This document shows positions 11,910 to 24,500 of a stretch of DNA of 64,000 nucleotides, in pieces; the stretch's first letter is position 1; every line of letters starts with the position of its first letter. The notes under the pieces are model-generated. The model worked only from the letters and a program-made list of their open reading frames with translations. It did not search any database and was not told where the DNA came from. The stretch is from Paramarasmius palmivorus (lineage: Eukaryota > Basidiomycota > Agaricomycetes > Agaricales > Marasmiaceae): the NCBI GenBank assembly GCA_037176845.1, contig JAYKXP010000096.1, forward strand, positions 62,001 to 126,000, read 5' to 3'. The position numbers were made by a program, and so were the translations under genes.

Positions 11910-14375
11910 ACCGAATTGTCTTTGGTGCATTTGTGCTACTTGTATATCCATAATATCTGGCGCCGCTGCGCTACAACATTACTGCGATGTAAAGAATACT
12001 GTAAGAACGAGAACATAAATGGCCACTACAGTAATGGTGCTCGAGGAAGCGGAACCAGAGGAAGACGAAGTTGATTGGCCTAAATCGGATGAGACCGTTG
12101 AACCAACTCGCTCTAGAGTGGTATTCATAGTGGTCGGTACCGTCAAGACAAGGACTGACGATATTTGCGTGACAGTGAGGTGCCCATCCGTGTCCGATTC
12201 CTCTATGCTCGGGGTCATAGTGCCTGTCTGTCCAACAGCGGTAGGCACATCCACAGGAGGGGTGATAGTAGACACTAGAACAAGGGACGAGTAATTTATG
12301 GTACTCGTTACAGGGAAGTTGTTGTCGGAGTGATTGATATCGACCGTGACTAGTATGGTGGTAATAAGGTGCGACGTTGTAAGAACGGTTGGGTCGTCCA
12401 CGATTACAGTACTAGGAGAAATAGGGATGGTAGGATGGAAGATAGGGGCGGAGGGGGCTGGATCCAAACTAGTTAACGGTAAGGAAGGCAGGGTGACAAC
12501 AGGGAGATCTGATTCAGAGACCGGGCTCGCCGAAACGTCGACGGAGCTAGATATCGCAACTGAGCCAACCACAGTCGAAGTGGTAAGCTCCGTGCCAACA
12601 TCCGTCGGGGAAGAATCCCTGGCCACCGCTCTCGAGGCTAGTGCCTTCGCCGAGAAAGTCCGAATATACGCGATCTCCCAGTACGCAGTGGCATAATTGC
12701 TTCCATCTCCGTACATATTCGACTAGGAGGACCATAATAAGCATACCAAGGCTGGCAAATCGCAGAACGTACGTACAATGCACTCTCCAGGACATGTTTC
12801 GGCGTACACTTCAGGTATGCCTGCCCTGAAAGACTGATTGAGTTATCAAACCTTGAGAGACCATACAGTAACACTCACCATTGACCACAGAGAGTAATGT
12901 CTAGGATTAGCTTTTGTGGCTTGAAGAATTTCTCAATGTCGCATCCAACAGCAGAGTACACCGCGCTGGGCTTTCCCCAGTCCGAGATATCTATAGCAGA
13001 ATCCGATCTAGCTTGGGATATAGAGCTTGGGATATCACGGCGCTATACAAAACCTATCAGCCCAGTGGAAGCAATGGTGAAATGCAGACACTCACACTCC
13101 AAAACCACATAAATACCCCTTCGACATCGATCTTGAGAGCAAACACGCCCCCTCCAGCCTTTGCGAACCCTTTTCCGTAGCTGTCAGACTTCGTTTCCTC
13201 GACTTTGCAACCTACGTCGCTGTTACAATCCGTAGCAAGCGTTTTGCCTCCCTGGTCAACGCCGGGAGACTGCACACAACCAGGATCGGTGTGCATCACC
13301 ATGTTGTTCGCCGTTATTCCGTTGATGCCCTCAATCAGAACCAATTCACCGGCATGCGGCCATCCGAGCTCGGTTCCCAGCGTCCAAAAAGCGGGCCATA
13401 CCTAGAGGTAATGTATCAGAGCTATTGAAAGATTCAGAGATCACAGGACGTAGTACAGAACAACCATAAGGAATATGAACGGCGTCTATGATGATCAAGC
13501 TTCCAATCAGGTACGCATCTTTCGATGCGATCTTGACCTGAAATGATGATCAGCTTAGCAGCTGGAAGCCTAGAGACGAAAAGATGTACTCACGGATTTG
13601 CGGTAAGCAGACAAACTACCGGCCTCGATGTTGGTGGTATTGTCGACTCGAATGATAGCGTGTCCAGTCGAAGAGTCAACGAAGGTAAGCTTATCTCGAG
13701 TGCCGGTTTGTCTGTCGACGTAGGAAACATTGCCTATATATCCGTTAGCACAAGTGTTTGGTGCAATACGTGAAATGTACGTACCCCAGGTAGTATTGTC
13801 AACGTTCCCATAGTAGTCCCACTCTGAAAAGAACCCTGATCCGGCATATTCTCGTACGGGTTCATATACTCCCAGAGCCGCGTAGGCTTCAGCGAAAAGG
13901 AGAGCCTTGAAGAAAAGAGCGTAGGTTGATCTCATATCGAGGAAGAGAGCTAGAAGAAAAGAATGAACAACTATTTACGGCGACAAGGGCTCTTTTAAAC
14001 TCACATTCTGCAGTGTCAACCATCCATCCGAATAACCAAAATCATCGCCCGGGAACAACTCGGTGTGATGACCAGTTCATATCAAAATGAAGCCGTTTTC
14101 GGCTTCATGACAGATGCTGAGATGCAAGAGCACGGAGAGTGATGTTGACGCGAATAGGTATTTGCACTTTCATAACCCTAGGCACCACATTAAAGTCGCA
14201 AAACGCGAGCACTCTTCTCATCGTGGAGGAAAGCTCCGTGCGACGGTGCAACCTTGATAAATTTGCCACAGAATAAATGTTAGGTTGCGCAACGATAACC
14301 ACCACATCCCAGTGGTACCAGCCGACTTGTGCATCACATTCGCCGGAACAGGGCTTGCCATGAGGTGAGAATCTA
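11910..14375. repeat. Segmental duplication, copy A (contains GH16 gene A)
   Basis: This block is co-linear with 25882-28345, beginning at ACCGAATTGTCTTTGG and ending just after GGAACAGGGCTTGC. It covers the whole GH16 gene, its promoter and about 400 bp upstream. Its left end lies only about 30 bp after the stop of the MLKL-like kinase gene, and both copies run into repeat R1 on the right. Confidence 0.85.
11979..13935 (-). CDS. GH16 family beta-glucanase-like secreted protein A, predicted inactive
   Basis: Starts MRSTYALFFKALLFAEAYA, a typical signal peptide, followed by YEPVREYAGSGFFSEW. Several short introns follow. The GH16 core reads a segment around VWPAFWTLGTELGWPHAGEL and then VLIEGINGITANN at the active site (about 13330). 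The family motif is E-x-D-x-x-E. Here the middle Asp is Val (GTT against GAT in copy B), while both Glu remain. Downstream are DISDWGKPSAVY, then a segment around GSNYATAYWEIAYIRTFS. A Ser/Thr-rich stalk of about 220 residues ends in a hydrophobic tail (TITVVAIYVLVLTVFF), as in GPI-anchored wall proteins. GH16 enzymes act on wall beta-1,3/1,4-glucans. Loss of the Asp should strongly reduce hydrolysis. A sequencing error at this codon is the alternative. Confidence 0.85.
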
Positions 14376-16087
14376 AAAAAAAAAAGTCAGCTCGCATCTA
14401 GGCCCATGGTGTCCTATAAGTATACCCACAAAGCAGAGACAGAAAGACCATGGAACGGGTATATGTTGGTGTAATACAGAGAACGAGGAAGGGTGTATGG
14501 GGAAACTAGGATAGGATAGGTTCAACGATTGATACAGCCTTGCCAGTGTTGGCAGTCGCTTTTCCTGTTCTTTACACCATTTATCCTTCTTCGCCGTTCC
14601 CTAATCCCAGATTCGCATCCACGCCCATCATGTCCTATATCCCCGAAATGAAGAGATAGAAAGGCCACGGGTAGCGTGAAGGGATAGGAAGAGTATTCTT
14701 CCCTTCTCCTCGTCCTTCCGCTGGATGACCTAAGCTTCATGTACACCCATTTTCGAACCCACGCGTGTAGTGAGACAATTTGAAAGAAGTAACCCGAGGA
14801 ACGAGGAGAAGTGGTCGACGCTGGGGTAAGGCGTATACAGTGTACTGGGATGTTCTTCTTCATCTTCCTTTAACCACACCCGAATCGACTTGACGGACAA
14901 GAGAGAAGGATTATGAACGACGACGAAAGGGTGTGGGTGCGGGTTGAGGAGATTGAAAGATTGAGCGCGTTCATCGATCTCTAACGCTTGGTCGTAGAAA
15001 GAGGGTGTGAAGATGGCGGCGCCGTAAAAGGATGCTGGAAGCGGTATTTCGGGTCTTGTTCGGAATGCTATACACGCTGGATGGAAAAGGGGTAAGAGGA
15101 AGGTAGCGAGTGCCCAGCGACTTGGCCGGGTGTACGTGGGTGTGATCCAGAGCGTTAGGCCCAGGTGGATAGGTGTGATGGACGATACAGCCCTGTCGAT
15201 AGTTGCTTTCCCTGTTCTTCATAGTACCAAATAGACCCCGAGTCTTCCCTTCCCAAACTCGCATCCACGCCCACTGTCATATGCCCAAGCCCCCCGTATG
15301 GCACTTTCGATTCTACCAGCCAATGACGATTTGAAGAAAGAGTTGGATGTTCTGAAAACCTTCCGGAGATGTGTTGAAAGAGGATTTAGTGGGTATGGTA
15401 CAGGTACTCCTGCTCTTCATCATCTTTGACTCGAAGGAGTCTTGTCTTGAGACTGTGCAGACGATCTTTTCCGGTTGGGATGGCCGCGCTTTCGAAGGAG
15501 AGTAGGGAGAATAAGAACTCGTGCTTTGTCGTGGAGCTGAGTTTGGGTCGAGTGAGCGCGTTATTCCTGGCACTATTTGGGGAAATGAGGATAGGCCTGA
15601 ATGGATTCAAAATTTCGAATCAGTTCGAGACTGTTATGGTTGGATCTGGAATTCGCATTCCTGCTCCTTCAGCCCACAAAGTCCACACCCAAACCCACTC
15701 GACGGACAGAGATTGGGCGCGTTCATCAATTCTAATGCTTCTTGTAGAATTTTTCGCTACTTGTTCGGCACTGGAACCTAGCAGCTGGATGAAGATAGTG
15801 AGTGTCCAACGACGGGCATAATAAGAATTCACAGCTTTCTGGGGAGTAGAAAGGAATTGGTACGGCCTAGCGGTGGTGGTTATCTCAAGAACGAGCACGT
15901 ATCGGTATCGCATTCGAACCCAGGACTGGCCATGGACGTACCTCCACGCCAAGTTCTCAAACTCGCATCTAAACCGGGCGCTTTGTCGAGGACTAGACAA
16001 AGTGCAAAAAGGGAAACATTTTCACATCACAGCCATTCCCCACACGCACAGCTACCAGTAGTCCGCACAGGTTTCTCTCTTTCTATC
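14376..16087. repeat. Dispersed repeat R1, copy 2, and intergenic region upstream of a kinase gene
   Basis: 14400-15290 carries R1 blocks in the same order as copy 1 (GTGTCCTATA, the CCTTCTCCTCGTCCTTCCG block, GTAGTGAGACAATTTGAAAG, TTTCGGGTCTTGTTCGG at about 15050). 15310-15850 has further fragments of R1 and of family R2 (GGGGAAATGAGGATAGGCCT at about 15580). No gene is supported. The leader and promoter of the kinase at 16088 must lie in the last few hundred bases. Confidence 0.6.
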
Positions 16088-17997
16088 ATGGACTACCGAG
16101 AACAGCTCCAACGCCTCCAGCTAATATTTCGCAATGAAGATGCCTACAGAAAGCTATTGGCACAAGAAGGCCCTGTAGCTCAATCGTCGCTGGATTGGTT
16201 GCAACAGGTATGTCACCTTTTTCATCTTCTCCGTTCAATGCAGCTCATGGATTCTTGGCCAGCTAATAGATGCCCCAGGAGTCTCAAAAGACCTACGCGC
16301 TTCAATATGTCAAACCATGGTCAGACTCTCAAAGAGATCCAGTCTCTGCCCAAGTTGCTTGACGATTCGAGGTGTGACCAAACTCGGAGAAGATCCCGTT
16401 GCTGGCGGCGGGTTCGGCGATATCTGGAAAGGGCGTCTTGGGAGTGGTCAGCTCGTGTGCTTGAAAGTGGTTAAAGTGTATCTCATGTCGGATATGAAAC
16501 GCTCGATGAAGGTATGCATTACTGCCGGGCTACAGTGACACCATCGATACTAACTTTTTTGATGACAGGAGTACCTCCGCGAAGCAATAATCTGGCGACA
16601 ACTCAGGCACCCTAATGTCCTTCCTTGTCTCGGATTGTACTATCTGGATGACACACAACAACGAATATGTTTGGTTTCTCCCTGGATGGAAAACGGTAAC
16701 CTCGTCGAGTATATGCAAGCTCGTCCAAGGGAATCTATCAATCACGTCCTGCTGATGCACGATATCACAAGTGGACTATCTCATTTGCACGCACTGAAGG
16801 TCGTTCATGGAGACCTCAAAGGTGTACGTAGCTTGTTACGCTTTACTGCTCCAGTTGCTGACACCGGAGTTCTAGTTCAACGTCCTGATAACGCGATCCC
16901 ATAGGGCATGTCTTGCCGATTTTGGCCTATCCCATGTCGCAGACTCTCAGGTCTTCAAGGTTACATCTACGGTTACTCATTCAGCCGGAACTGCTAGATG
17001 GTCTGCTCCCGAGATACATGATGGAGCTTCTTCAACGACACAGAGTGATATTTATTCGATCGGATGTCTTTACTACGAGGTAAGCCTTATGGAAGTCTGC
17101 TGTCATTCTGTTCCAAGGAATCATGGCCCGTGCCAGATTATCACAGGGCTTCTGCCATTCCACAACCTACGAAACGAACTGGCTGTGCTATCAGCTATCT
17201 TCCGAGGACTACGTCCTGAGAAACCCCAGAACATCGATATACAAGACGAGGTGTGGTTGTTGATGAACGAGTGTTGGGAGAGCGAGCCAGCATTGCGGCC
17301 TACAGCAGAGAATCTGCTTCAGCGCCTTCCGGTAGTAACTCCTGCAGAAGACTGGGACAACCGTTTGTTCAACGAACTCCAAAGGAATGTAGCAGCCAGC
17401 GACAAGGCACATCCACCTCTAGCTTCCATCTTCAACCCGGGAAGGAAGCGTCATCGTTCACCGCCAGCGACAACGAGCACTGCCAGAAAGAAGCAGAAAC
17501 ATGACCTCGGGAAGGAACTGGAATCCCCGATCCCTAAGCGGTTGCACATTTCCGGTTGGCATACTCAAAATCTGTCCCCCGGGCCCCTTGGAGCAGGTCG
17601 AAGTGAGAGGCCATTGATATCTTCTACATACGGATATGCCAACACAACAAATGAGAATCAGATCAGCGTGGGCACTAGTAACGGTACAGTGCAAACTCCC
17701 AGCTCTCGCGAGCTGAGAGACTTTTGGAAAGCGTTTATGCATACACCTGCCGGGCCCACTTCCAACCCTTCCTACCCTCACGCACAAGAAGAAGGGGAGA
17801 TCTCACCCAGTCCATTGCCAAGTGGGATGACGCATACAACTACCGACACCAGCGGACAATCAGGAGACAAACAGCCAGTAATCAGGAATGTGGATGATTT
17901 GAGGCGCTATGAGGCGGCTGTGTTGGCGAGAAAAGTACCGCCTTTGTATTTGGTGCCGATGAATCCGAACAAGCACAAGAGGCCAATGACAACTTAG
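16088..17997 (+). CDS. Type A TKL kinase with long basic C-terminal tail
   Basis: Starts MDYREQLQRLQLIFRNED. The N-terminal module ends LDWLQQ at an intron, followed by LIDAPGVSKDLRASIC. The kinase domain has AGGGFGDIWKG (about 16405), LVCLK, an exon opening EYLREAIIWRQL, HGDLKG (about 16805), ADFGLSH (about 16918), RWSAPEIHDG and LRPTAENLL, then the PAEDWDNRLFNEL box (about 17345). All catalytic residues (Lys, HGD, DFG) are present, so it is probably active. The frame continues about 190 residues past the box into a polar tail with basic clusters (GRKRHRSPP, ARKKQKHD), which resemble nuclear localisation signals. No other kinase here has such a tail. Four introns occupy the same positions as in the other type A genes. 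Confidence 0.88.
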
Positions 17998-18979
17998 ACC
18001 TTTTACTCTCCTGTGGATTACAACACTAGTGCAAATCTGAACCTGCCGGGTGTTGATTTGCTCTAGGTAGATTCTTTCTTTTCCGGGACTTTGGAAGTAT
18101 ACCAACATACTTATAGTCATAGTTTATTTCACTGAGCTAGAGAATGTCGTATTTAACACGTGTAAGAGATAGTCACAGCGAGAACTACAGTACTCGAACG
18201 AAAGCGCAGGAATAGGATCGGTATCATAGTCTTTGGAGCGTTCATAAGAACCTTTGAATGCCTTTACGTGGTTAAATAACGCGGCGGAGCACCGTACTCG
18301 TACTTCTAGTCTCCTGATCCACCAGCAACACAGGCAACGGACGCCAGCCGCTATCTTCACGAGGAACTATTCGCGGATCTCTCCCTGGCCTTCGGTGAGG
18401 TTCCTCGTGGATCTCTTGATCTGGCGTCTCAATATACGGGGAGCAATACTACCCCAAGTATTGTAGAGGCCCCATCGCCCTCTGTACTTCAATATCGAAG
18501 TAACCACGATCGCGAATATGCTATCCAAGTCACCTCCGATGACTGCAGTGCCGTGTTTAGGGTATAGCGACATGTCGGTCCCTCGAGCACAAAACTAGGT
18601 GGCTGGAGATATTCTTCGACGTCTCCATCTTCCTCGGCACGCGCTTCTGCTGGAGTCCATACCCGAACTGGCAACTGGCATGGAGAGCAGAGAAAAGATT
18701 ACAGGTACGACGACGGGATACACAACTTTCGTTCATGTGAGTTTGGTTGGGTGTTCTTCAAGTCCGCGTGGTGCAGAGAGCAATGAAGGAGTGTTTGAGT
18801 CGAGATGGCAGAAGACAGCTTTCAAAGCGAAGGCGGGAGGTGGTGATGTCTTATCTGTTCTTCGAGCACAAACTGTCACATCCTCCTGTAACTTCGATCC
18901 ACGCTGTCGCCAATTACACGCAAGACAATCTCACTTCAGGAGCCCGCGCGCCGAGTCGGAGGTGAAGAGAAAGGGATGA
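17998..18979. other. Intergenic, shared with the region after 24923
   Basis: No gene is supported. Around 18440-18500 the sequence (CCCCAAGTATTGTAGAGGCC and following) resembles 25200-25250, downstream of the kinase ending at 24923. This suggests that kinase gene and 3' flank were duplicated together. Confidence 0.45.
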
Positions 18980-19880
18980 ATTGGTCGAAGAAATGTTGGT
19001 TCGGATGATGTCCTGCTTCTTCTTCTTCTTCTACTCAATACACCAGTAAGCCGTCTTTTGCTTCCGGCGCCGGAGAGGGAAGAACTGCCTTTCGGGTCTT
19101 GTTCGGCAAGGAAGAGGAATGATGTGAATGCCCAACGATTCGGACGGGTATACGTGGATGTGATATAGAGAACGAAGAAAGGTGTCGGAGGATAGGTGTG
19201 ATGTGGATACGGTCCTGTCGATGGTTGTCTTGCCGTTCTTCATACACCGTGCTCAAGTTCGCATCAACACCCATCGTGTCCTATATCCCTGGAATGAAGA
19301 GACAGAGAAACCACAGGTAACGCGAGAGAATACGAAGAACATTCTTCTTTTCTCCTCGTCCTTCCGTAGAATGCCCTAGTAAGCTTCGTGTACATCCATT
19401 TTCACCGTCGCCAACTCACGCGTGTAGTGAGACGATTTGAAGGAAGAATGGAACGTTCTGGAAGCCCGAGGAACGAGAAGTAGTCGACCCCGGAGCTCCT
19501 CTTCATCTTCCTTTAACCATACCCAAATCCACTCGATGGACAAAGGAGAAGCAGAGGAGACGACGAAGTGGTGTAAGTGCAGGTCGGAGAGATTGAGAAA
19601 TTGGGCGTGTTCATCATTCTCTAATGAAGAGGGAATGAAGATGACAGCGCTGGAGAAGGATGTAGGAAGCTGCTTTTCGGGTCTTGTTCGGCACGTTTCC
19701 ACGTTGGAACCCAGCAGTCGATACCGTGGCATGGAGAAGGAAGAACGAAAAGCAAAGGGTTGGGAAGTAGGAAAGCGTAGCTTCGACGATTGACACGGCC
19801 TTGCCGGTGTTGGTAGTCGCTTTTCCTGTTCTTTACACCATGTATCTCCCGTTCCAAATCCCAATCCCCGACCTAGTATT
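18980..19880 (+). repeat. Dispersed repeat R1, copy 3
   Basis: R1 blocks are in the usual order, with the CGGGTCTTGTTCGG block twice (about 19085 and 19680), the CTCGTCCTTCCG block at about 19360 and GTAGTGAGACGATTTGAAGG at about 19425. Two partial units head to tail are likely. No coding frame is supported. Confidence 0.6.
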
Positions 19881-20600
19881 CACTCCCATCGTGTCCTGCA
19901 TCCCCACAACGAGGAACCACGGATAGTGCGAGGCAATACGAAGAGTGATCTTTTCTTCTCTTCGTCCTTCCGCAGGATCACCTAAGCTTCCTGTACACCC
20001 ATTTTCGACTTTCTCATCACCGGTTTGAATGTCCTGAAAGGAAGGAAAGGTAGAAGATACGAGACGACGATGATCCGGCATATGACCTCTTCCGGTTGGT
20101 ATAGGTATAATTGTCAAGGCAAGAGGAGAGTAAGTGTAGCTCGGGTGGTATACAGTGAAGTGAGCGTGTAGCGTGGGTGTAGTACTCCTGGTACCATTTG
20201 GGAAAATGAGCATAGGCCTTGGACGGCTTAAGTGTTGTAGGCTGGCAAAGGAAGAGCGACGATGTTTCCGCGTTCCCCTCGCCTATTTCATCCAGTGGTG
20301 TCAGGGAGGAGATGGATTGGGCACTCGGGAAGAGAGGCAGAAAGGATGCGTGATAATTCGTCCGCCAGTTGAGCTGGTGAAAGGGAGCTGTCAGATGAGC
20401 GTGTACAGTGTAGGTCGACGTTTCTACTCTTCTTCTTCATCTTCCTTCAACCTGCTTCCGCCGCATTCCATACCCAATAGATGTCAACGATTCGTGCTGT
20501 TGGAGTCGATAGCGATCCAAAAGGAGAGATAGCGTGCGCTGTGTAGGATGGGGACCAGCGATGACGGATATTGGGCGGCTTTCGTCAGATGGCAGTGAGC
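19880..20600 (+). repeat. Repeat R2, copy 1 (near-duplicate of 28840-29510)
   Basis: Long stretches match 28840-29510 closely, including CGGCATATGACCTCTTCCGG (about 20075 and 29005), TCGTCCGCCAGTTGAGCT (about 20360 and 29310), and the run through TCAACCTGCTTCCGCCGCAT (about 20450 and 29400). It has no gene and no recognisable terminal repeats. Confidence 0.7.
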
Positions 20601-21517
20601 TCTGGTGTAGCATTCGATGATGGGCGTGTACACGTCCGGAAGGACTTTACTGTAAGCGATGTGAGGTAAGCTTGCTCTTCTCCCATAATCTCGCCCATTC
20701 CATTCGAAACAATCCAAATAGCGTCTGCTCATTTCATCCAAAACAACCCAAGTCCAAAACCCAATAGCTGGCGCTGATGCCGGAGTTGTAGCGAGGAAGA
20801 GAAAGAGCTTTGTATTGAACGAGGGAAGAAGGTTTATCGAAAGCTCGGCGTGGTAGGTCACCGTAGTGGAACATGATGCGACCTCTATAATGTGCCTTTC
20901 CGCCCCGGGCCGCAATCCCTAGATGGAAGACCGATGCCCAAGTTGAAGGAGCGGTTCGCAGGGAACGTCTGTCTCCATCAAAGTCGCAATGACAAAAAAC
21001 GCAAAACTCTCGAGATCTCCAGTTGGATCATTGAGCGTACGGTGGAGCCTGAGGAGATGATGTGCATGTGTTTGAATTCATCAAGGGTGCGTGCGACGAG
21101 TCAGTGCCGTCGGGGTGAGAAGTAGCGGAGGAGCTGTGGGCAAAGTATCCGCCGAGTATGTAGGCGAACGGAAACGGAAGAATGATATAAAAGCCTTGGT
21201 GAGGTTGACTCTACGCTCAGAAATATTGTCACTGAACAGTGGAAATTTGCGCCTTCAGCTTCAGTCCTCCGAGTCCTGGACTCGGAGATAACCCGAAGAA
21301 TAACGCACCTGTCTTCACCGCCATCGTTGGAATGCTGGCTCGGTTCAAGTTACTTTCCCCCAAAGCGCTTGTTTTCGGCCCGTTTCCGGAATCGCTGACT
21401 TCTGGCTCCTTCTATGAAAAGGTTTCCAGCGACGAGTCAGCTCCTCGTGGAAACAGCGATTCCGATATCGATGTCGACGGCCGCGTGTTTGCCACGGTGT
21501 AAACCTTCCCTTCTTCC
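20601..21517. other. Intergenic leader region of the pseudokinase-kinase gene
   Basis: No supported gene. A TATAAAA motif lies at about 21186-21192, roughly 330 bp before the ATG at 21518, and could be its core promoter. Short frames (20892-21125, 21239-21502) have no motif. Confidence 0.4.
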
Positions 21518-24500
21518 ATGACCTATGAAAAGGAGCTCAGGCTACTACAGCAGCTATTCAAGGATGAAAAGGCCTATGAGAAACTGTTGGATCAGGAGGG
21601 CGACCAGGCCCAGTCATCGTTAGACTGGTTACAACAGGTATAAATGGTTCTTTTGTTCTCAGCAGACATCACTAAATCAGTATTTGGCCAGTTAATCGAT
21701 GCCCCGGGAATACCAGACAAGTTACGGCCTTCGATTTGCAAGGCAATGGTTCGTCTTTCGAAGAGAACTGGACTTGGCCCAAGTTGCTTGACAATTCGAG
21801 GCATTACGAAGCTCGGAATTCATCCGGTCGCCTTCGACAGATTCAGTGATATATGGAAAGGACAGCTGGAAGGATTGGAGGGGCACCTCATATGTATCAA
21901 AGTCCCCAGAGTGAATCTCACATCGAATATGCAGCATTTACTGGAAGTACGTAACTCTCGAAGCGTTCGTAACCACACACTTACCTCGATGATGGCAGAA
22001 TTACCTTCGCGAGGCAGTCATTTGGCGGCAGCTCAGACACCCTAACCTTCTTCCGTGCCTTGGCCCATACTACCTCGACGATACTAAAGAACGTATTTGT
22101 TTGATATCTCCCTGGATGGACAATGGAAATCTTGTTGATTTCCTCCGAAACCGCCCGCGAGAATCGATTGATCACCTCCAGCTCATGTATGATATTGCGA
22201 GTGGACTGTCTCACCTTCACTCTTGGAAAATTGTCCACAGTGACCTCCAAAGCGTAGGCTATTAAATCCCATGGTTCTGATCTCCCAAACTTACATACCC
22301 GAAACCATGCAGGCCAATATCCTGATTACAACATCCCACCGAGCTTGCATTGGCGGCATCGAATTGTCCAACATCACAGACTTTCAACTTTACATGTCCA
22401 GTTCGCAACCTATGGATCATGTACGATGGACTGCTCCTGAAGTACTTTCTGGAGAAAACCCAACGACAGAGAGTAATATTTATTCGTGTGGATGTCTTTT
22501 CTATGAGGTACATAGTTCCTTCTGCCCACTTGAGAAGACCTGATAAAAGGTGTTAGATTGTGACAGGACTCCTTCCATTCTATATGCTGAAGACGGACCC
22601 TGCAATCATACTAGCTGTTGTACGAGGGAAACGTCCCCTAAAACCTCTTGATGTCAACATACCAGAGCAGCTATGGTCGCTAATTGATCACTGCTGGAAG
22701 GCTGAGCCTGTGTTGCGCCCCAGAGCAGATGATCTGGTTCAGAGTCTATCATCAGGAAGAAACATTCCCCCTGCAGAGAACTGGAGTGACACATTATTTG
22801 CTGAGGTCCAACAGAACATATCAACAGGCCACCAGGATCAAAATGTACTGGCCTTTCTGGAAGCAGCAGTCGAAACGCAAGACATACCTGAATCAGCCCA
22901 GGGAGCACCAGTGAATGCGAAAGCTTTGCAATTGGATAACTCAGTGTGTAATTTATTGCTCCCATCTTTTAGTCTCACAATATTCTGGTCAGAATCCACC
23001 CCAGCCCAGTGCCACTCAGCCCGATCGCTTCCATTGTGTCTTTTCGCCGGGTCTTCAAGAACATAACATTATTGAGGTCACCAAGGAATCGACAGGATCC
23101 GGTACTTCCGAGTCAGTTCAGGAGCGGAAAGAGAGGTTGAGGTTACTTCCAAAGGGTGGAAATGTTGAAACAGAGCGGGCTCGGGAAGTCTCATCTTCTC
23201 AATCCCCTATTCGCAAGACAGACATGGGCCTGGAAGAAAGACAACTGAAATCTATGCGCTCTCAAATGGGCATTGCCATGCGCATGCGACGAATGTCGTC
23301 CAGCTTCCTGCTTAGTCAAGTCATTAATCGACCCCATTCTCCAATGTCTCATCCAAACTCGGCGGTATCAACCTCAGATTCCAACTCCTCCGGAAGTGCA
23401 TATCAGATGCAGCCTAGCGTCAACATGGATAGTTTGGATAAAAGCAATGGTGATACTGTTCTCAAGCTTAACAATAACCAGAACAGTAGCCGTCTGCCTC
23501 TGGAGGTTTCTGGGAGAGCTGATTTTGTCAATTATGAATCCCAGTTACGAGGCCTCCGGCGACTATTCGATAATGAAACGGCTTACCGAAAGCTACTTGC
23601 CCAACAGGGTACAATTGCCCAGTCTTTGCTAGCTTGGTTACAACAGGCATGTTTTTTTTTTTGTTTTGCACTTTTGAACTGCTGTCATACTTACTAACGA
23701 GTCCGAATTCAGCTTATCGATGCTCCAGGGGTTTCAAAAAACCTTCGTGCTTCGATATGCACCACAATGGTTTGCCTCTCAAAGAACTCTGGCATTTACC
23801 CAAGTTGCTTGACAATTCGGAGGGTAACTAAGCTTGGGAAATACCCTGTTGCCAGTGGTTCGTTCGGTAATATCTGGAAAGGGCAGATTGGAGAAGCAGG
23901 GGATCAATTGGTTTGTCTAAAGGAGGCGAAAGTATACAGCAAGTCGGATATGAATCATTTATTAAAGGTGTGTGTTGCGCTCTTGACTGTGACTAGTAAA
24001 GATTTTCACCTCACTAATGACAGGAATATCTTCGCGAAGCAATTATTTGGCGACAACTCAGACATCCGAACCTTTTACCATGCCTTGGGCTATATTATCT
24101 TGATGAAGATTCACAGCCTATATGCTTGGTTTCTCCTTGGATGGAGAACGGAGATCTTAACGAGTTTCTTCGGAATCAGCTGCCAGAGACTAATGATCGC
24201 ATTCAGTTCATGCATGATATAACAAATGGGCTGTCTCATCTACATGCATTAAAGATCGTTCATGGAGATCTCAAAGGTGTAAGTGAACGGTAAACTCAAC
24301 CTTTCGATAGTATCTAATCAGACTACAGGTCAATGTGCTGATTACACCATCGCGTAGGGCATGCATTGCCGACTTTGGTCTGTCCCGCGTCGCAGATTCT
24401 CGGATATTCAAGTCAACAAACGCTACACGTGCAAGCGGAACACCCGGATTTATTGCCCCCGAGATATACAATGGTGAAACTTCAACAGTTCAGAGTGACA

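Noticed and set aside
12019..12696. Long plus-strand frames opposite the GH16 A stalk (and 25991-26692 opposite GH16 B)
   Set aside because: They mirror a low-complexity Ser/Thr/Val coding stretch on the minus strand and have no signal or domain of their own.
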